Source of the DNA: Pseudomonadota bacterium | GTDB lineage: Bacteria > Pseudomonadota > Gammaproteobacteria > Burkholderiales > Burkholderiaceae_D | Assembly (NCBI GenBank): GCA_023449275.1 | Contig: JAEXJM010000041.1 | Coordinates: 1-12,015 of the forward strand | DNA: 12,015 nt | Direction of reading: 5' to 3' | Part shown: one piece after another, positions 6,638 to 12,015 of the stretch | Layout of the letters: each line of letters begins with the position of its first letter | Numbering within the stretch: position 1 is the stretch's first letter | Program-made: the position numbers and the translations under genes | The notes under the pieces: generated by a model | The model's input: only the letters and a program-made list of their open reading frames with translations | Databases searched by the model: none | What the model was told of the DNA's origin: nothing

Positions 6638-7198
6638 CTATAGTGGTAAAACAACCCGCTCGAAACGTTCATTCAGAATGAGCGCAGATGCTTCGTAAAA
6701 GGCAAAGCCACCGCATAGTATGCCAATGTAACCGGCCACGGTATGCAGCAAATGGCTTTCCATGAAATTGGCCATGGCCAGAAGGAAGAAAAGAACAACC
6801 AGCGTCCCGAAAATACATTTTCCTATCGTATTGCCCTTTAATGTGCAAAGGAAAAGTACTGTCGTAAAAAGTCCCCACATCGTGAGATACCAACCCATCG
6901 AGGCGGAATCAGCCGATGTCAGGCCTGTATGAGGTGCCACCCAGATAAAAATCAGGGTCAACCAGAAAGAACCATAAGAAATGAAAGCCAGTGCGCCGAA
7001 ACCGTTGGCTCGTCGCCATTCCAGTATTCCGGCAATAATCTGGGCGACTCCTCCAAAAAATACGCCCATACTCATAATCATCACACTTAAAGAAAAGAAA
7101 CCCGCATTCTGGATATTCAGCAATATGGTTGTCATTGCAAATCCAAAAAGCCCTAGTGGGGCTGCGTTGGCAAAAATTTGATTTTGTCGTGTTTTCAT
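6638..7198 (-). CDS. satP: Acetate/succinate transporter of the GPR1/FUN34/YaaH family (SatP-like)
   Basis: This 186-residue inner-membrane protein has six hydrophobic helices. The family moves acetate, and in E. coli also succinate, together with protons. The diagnostic motif near the N-terminus is NAAPLG (11-16), a variant of NPAPLG, followed by LFGFAMTTILLN. SYGSFWLTL and a C-terminal LNERFERVVLPL match the E. coli pattern, and the length matches E. coli SatP (188). ATG 7198 is chosen because it aligns with the family N-terminus. The frame is open further upstream to a TTG at 7282, which has an AAAGGAG four bases away, but that 28-residue extension is not typical of the family. The gene is divergent from putP across a long AT-rich region and ends at a minus-strand terminator. 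A lineage that needs exogenous acetate would find such a transporter useful. Confidence 0.95.
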   Translation of the reverse strand: MKTRQNQIFANAAPLGLFGFAMTTILLNIQNAGFFSLSVMIMSMGVFFGGVAQIIAGILEWRRANGFGALAFISYGSFWLTLIFIWVAPHTGLTSADSASMGWYLTMWGLFTTVLFLCTLKGNTIGKCIFGTLVVLFFLLAMANFMESHLLHTVAGYIGILCGGFAFYEASALILNERFERVVLPL

Positions 7199-7893
7199 TG
7201 GGTCAGTTATTAGGCAAAAAATAGATACAAGATTTTTCCGTTCCTGCAGCAGCAAACCAAAGTTTCCTGCCGAAAAGTACAACCATCTCCTTTCTTCAAG
7301 CTTTATCTGGATAAAAAGAATCCCGGGATGTTTTCATAACCTGCTCACGATTTTCCAATCACCGATTGAACAATCAGGGCAATAAAACATTGAACCATAA
7401 GCAACAAAGATTGGTTTTATTGCTTTAACAAGTAATACGAAACAATACCCGTGAAATCCCATTCATTAACATTTATTGCCAAGATAAAATCGAGCAAGCA
7501 CTCTACCATAACTTTTTGAATTTTGCTGGAAATTTTCCAATACACAGAAAGTCGTACTGAAAAACTTTCTGAAAAAAAGAAAGGCAGAATCAGGAAATCA
7601 TGAAAAATGTGCCAGACAGTTTATTCAAAAGCTCCCGGAATAGAGCCATTCACCGGAAATCAAAAAATTCACAATCGGTTATAAACGTCATTTTCGAACG
7701 TTTTCCGGATGTAAACCGTTGTATGAATGACATATTCAACCGGCCCCCACTTTGCCACTTCCGGAGGAAATTGAATTTCATCCATGAAATTTTCTGATGG
7801 CAAAGATGAGAAAAATGCATTCCAGACTGGCAAATTGCCAAATTATTTGATTTAATGTTTCGTTTTACCCGATCAATATCCGGATAGTCTGGC
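7199..7893. other. AT-rich divergent intergenic region between satP and putP
   Basis: These 695 bases hold no gene I can support. A 65-codon plus-strand frame from ATG 7600 has an AGGA a few bases upstream, but its composition is unlike neighbouring genes. A 27-codon minus-strand frame (7286 to 7203) ends four bases before the satP start. Regulatory candidates are the CAATC/GATTG half-site cluster and the long-arm inverted repeat described separately. I could not pick out consensus promoters for either flanking gene. Confidence 0.5.
7356..7423. promoter_or_regulatory. Cluster of CAATC/GATTG half-sites and an inverted repeat
   Basis: CAATC (7356-7360), GATTG (7364-7368), CAATC (7371-7375) and GATTG (7409-7413) alternate in orientation. 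Perfect 10-base arms GCAATAAAAC (7379-7388) and GTTTTATTGC (7414-7423) overlap this cluster with a 25-base centre. The position, about 160 bases from satP and 470 from putP, suits a regulator-binding region. No specific regulator is implied by the sequence. Confidence 0.4.
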
Positions 7894-9426
7894 ATGAACG
7901 TTGATACACCGCTTTTAATTACCTTTATTGTTTATATCGTTGCAACCACAGGAATCGGTTTCATTGCCTACAGGGCAACGCGAAATCTGTCAGACTATAT
8001 TCTCGGTGGACGCCGTCTTGGCAGTTTCGTAACCGCCATGTCTGCCGGTGCATCCGATATGAGTGGATGGCTTTTGATGGGATTGCCAGGTGCCGTCTTC
8101 CTGTCGGGCCTGTCTGAGAGCTGGATTGCCATTGGCCTTGTAATCGGTGCATGGTTTAACTGGCTGCTGGTTGCCGGACGTCTCCGTGTCCATACCGAAT
8201 ACTGTGGCAATGCCCAGACACTTCCGGATTACCTGACAAACCGTTTTGAAGATACCAGCAAGATCCTGCGAATTCTCTCGGCACTCGTCATTCTGATTTT
8301 CTTTACGATTTACTGTTCTTCCGGCATGGTGGCAGGTGCCCGCCTGTTTGAAAGCACCTTCGGCCTTTCCTATGATGTGGCCTTGTGGATCGGGGCTTTC
8401 GCGACAATTACCTACGTCTTTATCGGTGGCTTTCTTGCTGTCAGCTGGACGGATACCGTTCAGGCGACTCTTATGATTTTCGCTCTGATGGTCACTCCCC
8501 TGTTCGCCATTCTGGCGATCGGTGACGTGCCAACTGCCCTGACCATGATTGCGACAGAAACCCCCAGCAAACTGGATATGTTCAAGGGTCTGGACTTCAT
8601 CGCGATCATTTCCCTGCTGGGATGGGGACTTGGCTATTTCGGACAACCGCACATACTGGTTCGTTTTATGGCAGCCGACTCTGTCAAATCCATTCCCAAA
8701 GCACGTCGTATCAGTATCACATGGATGATCCTTTGCCTGACCGGTGCGGTTGCAACCGGCTTTTTCGGCATTTCCTTTTTCTCGGACAATCCTTCGCTGG
8801 CTGCCGGAGTCATGAAAAACAACGAAGCCATTTTCATGGAACTGACCAAAATCCTGTTCAATCCATGGATAGCAGGTGTGGTACTGTCTGCCATTATGGC
8901 TGCCGTCATGAGTACCTTGAGTTGCCAGTTGCTGGTCTGCTCCAGTGCACTGACTGAAGATTTCTACAGAGCGTTCATTCGCCGCGGAGCCGGACAGAAA
9001 GAACTGGTCTGGGTCGGACGCCTTATGGTCATGCTGGTTTCCATCGTTTCCATCGTTATTGCATTCGATCCGAACAACAAGGTGTTAAGTCTCGTTGCCT
9101 ATGCATGGGCTGGCTTTGGTGCCGCCTTCGGTCCGGTTATTCTGCTGTCACTCATCTGGAAACGCATGACACGAAATGGCGCACTGGCAGGCATCTTCAT
9201 CGGCGCTGCGACTGTCATTCTCTGGAAGACATACCTTGACCAGCTGGGCGTTTATGAAATCATTCCGGGATTCATTTTCTGCACTATCGCCATCATCCTC
9301 GTCAGCCTGTTTGGCAAAAAGCCATCTGACACCATGACTACCCAATTCGAAAAAGCGGACAAGGCCTATCATGAAGCGATGGTCGAACTTCACGGCAATG
9401 GCAGAAAAAAGAACGAAGCACAATAA
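7894..9426 (+). CDS. putP: Sodium/proline symporter PutP
   Basis: PutP is a sodium:solute symporter of the inner membrane that brings in L-proline with Na+. The 510-residue protein is close to the E. coli length (502) and strongly hydrophobic, as expected for the 13-helix family fold. GASDMSGWLLMGLPGA places D55 and S57 at the E. coli numbers known to matter for Na+ binding. GWGLGYFGQPHILVRFMA is the family signature region, and MSTLSCQLLVCSSALTED carries the second Na+-site Ser/Thr. The C-terminal 40 residues are charged and cytoplasmic. ATG 7894 gives the expected N-terminus, though the Shine-Dalgarno is poor. No putA neighbour is present in the window. It is divergent from satP and ends at a strong terminator. 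Related SSS members for other substrates are possible but less likely. Confidence 0.94.
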   Translation: MNVDTPLLITFIVYIVATTGIGFIAYRATRNLSDYILGGRRLGSFVTAMSAGASDMSGWLLMGLPGAVFLSGLSESWIAIGLVIGAWFNWLLVAGRLRVHTEYCGNAQTLPDYLTNRFEDTSKILRILSALVILIFFTIYCSSGMVAGARLFESTFGLSYDVALWIGAFATITYVFIGGFLAVSWTDTVQATLMIFALMVTPLFAILAIGDVPTALTMIATETPSKLDMFKGLDFIAIISLLGWGLGYFGQPHILVRFMAADSVKSIPKARRISITWMILCLTGAVATGFFGISFFSDNPSLAAGVMKNNEAIFMELTKILFNPWIAGVVLSAIMAAVMSTLSCQLLVCSSALTEDFYRAFIRRGAGQKELVWVGRLMVMLVSIVSIVIAFDPNNKVLSLVAYAWAGFGAAFGPVILLSLIWKRMTRNGALAGIFIGAATVILWKTYLDQLGVYEIIPGFIFCTIAIILVSLFGKKPSDTMTTQFEKADKAYHEAMVELHGNGRKKNEAQ

Positions 9427-9442
9427 GAAATAATGAAGTGAT

Positions 9443-9481
9443 TCCGGATGAAATGGATACCTTCCGTTTCATCCGGATTTT
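9443..9481 (+). terminator. Rho-independent terminator of putP
   Basis: TCCGGATGAAA (9443-9453) pairs perfectly with TTTCATCCGGA (9467-9477). Four further inner pairs, including one G-U, leave a 5-base loop, and TTTT (9478-9481) follows. It lies 16 bases after the putP stop codon. Confidence 0.87.
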
Positions 9482-9590
9482 CCCAATTCACCATTGAATT
9501 CTTGAATCAGCTTCGCAATATGTAGCGACTTGAGCCATACCGAAATCATACTTATCCCGAAGACGGCACACTGTTCACACGGCAAACGAC

Positions 9591-9625
9591 AACGCCGCTG
9601 AAGATTGCTCTGTCAGCGGCGTTTT
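9591..9625 (+). terminator. Second strong hairpin terminator, between putP and tRNA-fMet
   Basis: AACGCCGCTGA (9591-9601) and TCAGCGGCGTT (9613-9623) form a perfect 11-bp GC-rich stem with an 11-base loop. The plus-strand side runs into TTTTATTCTTT. On the minus strand it lies just past the tRNA-fMet 3' end but has only a weak U-tract there, so it may work in both directions with plus preferred. Confidence 0.75.
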
Positions 9626-9631
9626 ATTCTT

Positions 9632-9708
<77 letters not shown>

Positions 9709-9722
9709 TCTGTAAGCATAGA

Positions 9723-9751
9723 ATTATAAAGGAAACGTCCTCCCTTTACAA
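9723..9751 (-). promoter_or_regulatory. Sigma70 promoter of the tRNA-fMet gene
   Basis: On the minus strand TTGTAA (complement of 9746-9751) and a perfect TATAAT (complement of 9723-9728) are separated by exactly 17 bases. The -10 box ends 14 bases before the tRNA 5' end, which places the transcription start a few bases upstream of it. Confidence 0.88.
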
Positions 9752-9972
9752 GGGAAAATAAGTATATTGAAAGCATGAATCCATTATTTCTTCGATTTTT
9801 TCGTTCTTTTTGTCCATTCCGCCAGTCTTTTTCTCTCCTTCTTTTGAAGTTTGGCAAAAGAGGGTAAGATGGCCTTCGTTTTGATAAAGCAGTATGAGAC
9901 TTCTGTTGACCTGCTTTATACTTGTGCATTCGATTGTTTTTGACTTTTTAAGACCGGCAAGCGTTCCGATTC

Positions 9973-10530
9973 ATGAAATTCTGTTCACAATGCGGCCATC
10001 CAGTCATTATCGACATTCCTCCTCTGGACAATATGCCGAGGCATGTTTGTCCCAATTGCAAAACGATTCATTATGAAAACCCCAAGATCGTCGTCTGCAG
10101 CATCCCCGCTTGGGAATCGAAATCACAGGAAACATCAATTCTGCTATGCCGTCGGGCGATAGAGCCACGTCACGGTTTCTGGACACTGCCAGGCGGTTTC
10201 ATGGAGAATGACGAAACGACGGAACAGGCTGCTGTGCGGGAAACGCAGGAAGAAGCCGGTGCGAATGTGAAGATATCGAAACTGTTTTCACTGATGAACC
10301 TGCCCGTTTACCACCAGGTGCATCTCTTTTATCTGGGTCAGCTTGAAAACACGGAATTTTCTCCGGGTGAAGAAACACTGGAAACGCGCCTGTTCCGTGA
10401 AAGTGAAATTCCCTGGGATAATCTGGCTTTTTCAACGATAAAATACGCATTGAAGTTTTATCTTGAAGACCGGAAGAAGATTCTGAATGGTGGCCACTTC
10501 GGTTTCCATACACTGGATCTGACGAAATAA
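9973..10530 (+). CDS. Nudix hydrolase with N-terminal zinc ribbon
   Basis: Nudix enzymes hydrolyse nucleoside diphosphates linked to another group, such as ADP-ribose, NADH or dNTPs, using Mg2+ or Mn2+. This cytoplasmic 185-residue protein begins with a zinc ribbon (C4, C7, C26, C29) in FCSQCG and CPNC, then IHYENPKIVV. The Nudix box runs from G75 with E81, R89-E90, E93-E94 and G96 and matches GX5EX7REUXEEXGU completely, so it should be active. The ribbon-plus-Nudix layout is that of COG1051-type proteins, often annotated as ADP-ribose pyrophosphatase-like. The actual substrate cannot be read. ATG 9973 gives the ribbon at the N-terminus, but no Shine-Dalgarno is evident. The TIR-like gene starts 48 bases downstream on the same strand, so cotranscription is likely. 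Confidence 0.94.
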   Translation: MKFCSQCGHPVIIDIPPLDNMPRHVCPNCKTIHYENPKIVVCSIPAWESKSQETSILLCRRAIEPRHGFWTLPGGFMENDETTEQAAVRETQEEAGANVKISKLFSLMNLPVYHQVHLFYLGQLENTEFSPGEETLETRLFRESEIPWDNLAFSTIKYALKFYLEDRKKILNGGHFGFHTLDLTK

Positions 10531-10578
10531 ACGGCATCAGGTATTTGATTGATTTTTACGAACTGGAGATTGTATTTT

Positions 10579-11004
10579 ATGGCGACGTATCCCATTTTCC
10601 TCAGCTACAGCTGGGCTGAACAGGATGGCACTGAAAGAATAACGAGTCTGATGGAAAATTACCGGATTGCCACAGAAGGGTTTGCCTATGAATACTACAG
10701 CGTCTCGAAAGACGACCCTGTCCAGTTCTTGCCGTCCAACAAGGCACTTGCCAATGCAATCGAGACACAAATGAAAGAATGTTCGTGCTTGGTCATTCTG
10801 GCTGGTGTATATGAAGAATTCAAGCGCTGGATCAATCTCGAACTGGATGCAGCCAAAAAACTGAAAATTCCCGTGATTCTGGTCGAGGCTGTCAGCCCGA
10901 AACACACGAATTTCAAGGAAAAGAGAGCGGCTGTCGCAACGGTAAAATGGGACGTAAAGGAACTCGGTGACGCTATCGTTCAGCACGCCAGAATAAAGAA
11001 ATAA
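10579..11004 (+). CDS. Stand-alone TIR-like domain protein (MTH538/DUF1863 type)
   Basis: This 141-residue cytoplasmic protein consists of a single TIR-like flavodoxin-type fold. PIFLSYSWAEQD (5-16) is the first strand and loop, YYSVSKDDP (39-47) is a block typical of the MTH538-like family, and CLVILAGVYEEFKRWI (70-85) leads to W84-x3-E88 in WINLELDAAKK. That glutamate sits where TIR NADases carry the catalytic Glu. IPVILVEAV (97-105) and VKWDVKELGDAI (122-133) complete the fold. The Thoeris TIR protein ThsB belongs to a related group, but no ThsA-like effector (SIR2-SLOG) is in the window, so a complete Thoeris system is not shown. ATG 10579 is preferred because GGAG lies 10 bases upstream. 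It is probably cotranscribed with the Nudix gene. NAD cleavage or signalling is inference. Confidence 0.88.
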   Translation: MATYPIFLSYSWAEQDGTERITSLMENYRIATEGFAYEYYSVSKDDPVQFLPSNKALANAIETQMKECSCLVILAGVYEEFKRWINLELDAAKKLKIPVILVEAVSPKHTNFKEKRAAVATVKWDVKELGDAIVQHARIKK

Positions 11005-11076
11005 TTTCCATTTTCCACATTGCAGCTTATCAGAAGATGCAAGATCCACTTTTCTATTTCAGATTGACTGTACAGC

Positions 11077-11820
11077 ATGATCCCATGGCTCAAACAGGAC
11101 GATCCATTCCCTGACATTTCCTGCGCGCTGGATGAAACGACCGGTTTTCCCGGACTGCTGGCAGCCGGAGCGGATTTGTCGCCTGAACGACTGGTAGAGG
11201 CATATCGCCAAGGGATTTTTCCCTGGTTTTCTGAAGGACAGCCGATTTTGTGGTGGAGCACAAACCCGAGAATGATTCTTCCTACTGACGCTTTCGTCAT
11301 CTCCCACAGTCTGAAAAAAAAGCTGAGGCAAATCCATAAAAGCATCCATTCAGACGGCAGATGGAAACTGACTTTCGATACGGCTTTCGAGAGAGTCATC
11401 CTTGAATGTGCCGGCCCCAGAAAGCATGCCAGCGGCACCTGGATCACTGAAGAAATCATCCTGAGCTATATTGCTCTCCACAGGATGGGGATTGCACATT
11501 CTTCGGAATTGTGGCTTGACAACCAACTGGTAGGTGGCGCATATGGCCTTTGTCTGGGTAAGATGTTTTTCGGGGAATCGATGTTCGCCCGCATCAGCGA
11601 TGCGTCCAAAGCCGCTTTGGCCCATCTGGTTTTCTTTTTAAGACAAAACGGTATCGAACTGATCGATTGCCAGCAGGAAACCGCTCATCTTGCTTCTCTG
11701 GGAGCCCATCCGGTTTCAAGGGAAATGTTCAGCGAACATCTTCGTCACGTCATTGATTTGCCGTCTGTTTCTTCCTGGGACACGACAGAGAACTGCCCAC
11801 TCTGTCATGGTTTTGAATAA
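11077..11820 (+). CDS. aat: Leucyl/phenylalanyl-tRNA--protein transferase
   Basis: Aat moves Leu or Phe from aminoacyl-tRNA onto N-terminal Arg or Lys of proteins, marking them for ClpS/ClpAP in the N-degron pathway. The 247-residue protein is slightly longer than the E. coli enzyme (234). Family landmarks are GLLAAGADLSPERLVEAYRQ (26-45) with GIFPWF, WWSTNPRMIL (59-68), TWITEEIILSY (121-131), the substrate-pocket GESMFARISDASK (166-178) and LIDCQQETAHLASLGAH (195-211). The C-terminus has a CPLCHG pair of cysteines. ATG 11077 has only a weak upstream Shine-Dalgarno, but it gives the usual short N-terminus before PWL. The gene lies 72 bases after the TIR-like gene and is followed by pyrD, a linkage common in Burkholderiales. 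Confidence 0.96.
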   Translation: MIPWLKQDDPFPDISCALDETTGFPGLLAAGADLSPERLVEAYRQGIFPWFSEGQPILWWSTNPRMILPTDAFVISHSLKKKLRQIHKSIHSDGRWKLTFDTAFERVILECAGPRKHASGTWITEEIILSYIALHRMGIAHSSELWLDNQLVGGAYGLCLGKMFFGESMFARISDASKAALAHLVFFLRQNGIELIDCQQETAHLASLGAHPVSREMFSEHLRHVIDLPSVSSWDTTENCPLCHGFE

Positions 11821-11874
11821 ACCCATGAAGTATAAAAGGGTTACTTACGATACAATATTCATAGCCTGAAACAC

Positions 11875-11890
11875 GCAATCATTGGATTGC
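11875..11890 (+). repeat. Small hairpin between aat and pyrD
   Basis: GCAATC (11875-11880) and GATTGC (11885-11890) form a 6-bp stem with a 4-base loop, followed by CATTTTG. It is at best a weak terminator or attenuator for aat. Confidence 0.35.
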
Positions 11891-11930
11891 CATTTTGATC
11901 AGCGGGTTAACCTGTCAATAAAGTGAGATC

Positions 11931-12015
11931 ATGATCCCAAATTTTATGTATGCCGCAATCCGGCCGTTTCTGTTTTCACTCGATCCGGAAAACGCCCATC
12001 ATTTTACGATCTCGT
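11931..12015 (+). CDS. pyrD: Dihydroorotate dehydrogenase (class 2), N-terminal fragment (runs off window)
   Basis: Only 28 codons are visible, reading MIPNFMYAAIRPFLFSLDPE and then NAHHFTIS. The pattern Y..IRP.LF.LDPE.AHHFT is the membrane-associated N-terminal helix region of class 2 PyrD, which oxidises dihydroorotate to orotate and passes electrons to quinone in de novo pyrimidine synthesis. Two in-frame starts are possible, ATG 11931 and ATG 11946. The second aligns better with the E. coli N-terminus, while GTGAG about 4 bases upstream favours the first. The position after aat supports the call. Confidence 0.85.
   Translation, partial: MIPNFMYAAIRPFLFSLDPENAHHFTIS

Noticed and set aside
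7600..7797. 65-codon plus-strand frame with AGGA upstream
   Set aside because: Asn/Lys/Arg/Phe-rich composition reflecting AT-rich DNA, and no recognisable motif. A real small protein cannot be excluded.
9776..9868. 30-codon plus-strand frame MNPLFLRFFRSFCPF...
   Set aside because: No Shine-Dalgarno, low-complexity Phe/Leu/Arg content from a T-rich stretch, and no partner gene in phase.
9973..11820. A complete Thoeris anti-phage system
   Set aside because: No ThsA-like SIR2/SLOG effector or other NAD-depleting partner is present in the window; only the TIR-like component is seen.

Overview
The window carries ordinary bacterial genes at roughly 48-50% GC by eye. tsaD, a PutP-type symporter, a SatP-type acetate transporter and an aat/pyrD block preceded by a Nudix gene together suggest a betaproteobacterium of the order Burkholderiales. 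Oxalobacter or a close relative is my best guess, based on gene content and moderate GC rather than on any search. No IS element, phage module, CRISPR array or rRNA is visible.

Left part (1-2560): the 5' portion of tsaD runs leftward off the window edge. It is divergent from a tRNA-Lys(UUU) gene that has a near-consensus promoter and a strong intrinsic terminator. Next comes an orphan 318-residue protein (932-1888) whose C-terminal half has GIY-YIG-like landmarks. A 671-base stretch without a convincing gene follows; it holds a nested hairpin and coding-like fragments that may be decayed genes.

Middle part (2560-6640): three rightward genes follow, an extended-SDR NAD(P)-dependent epimerase/dehydratase-like protein, a large AAA+ ATPase with an unrecognised N-terminal region of about 320 residues, and a radical SAM protein with a CX4CX2C cluster motif. 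Inverted repeats lie in front of the SDR gene and between the ATPase and radical SAM genes. A satP-like acetate/succinate transporter converges on them and ends at a clear minus-strand terminator.

Right part (6638-12015): satP and putP are divergent across about 695 bases of AT-rich DNA with repeated CAATC/GATTG half-sites. PutP ends at a strong terminator. An initiator tRNA-fMet lies on the minus strand with a 17-base-spaced sigma70 promoter. Then come, all rightward, a Nudix hydrolase with an N-terminal zinc ribbon, a small stand-alone TIR-like (MTH538-type) protein, aat (N-degron leucyl/phenylalanyl transfer) and the start of pyrD (pyrimidine synthesis). The most interesting item is the TIR-like gene beside a Nudix hydrolase, since TIR-fold enzymes can act on NAD and Nudix enzymes can cleave NAD-derived products. 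A functional link between them is inference. I did not find a complete, clearly new multi-gene system.
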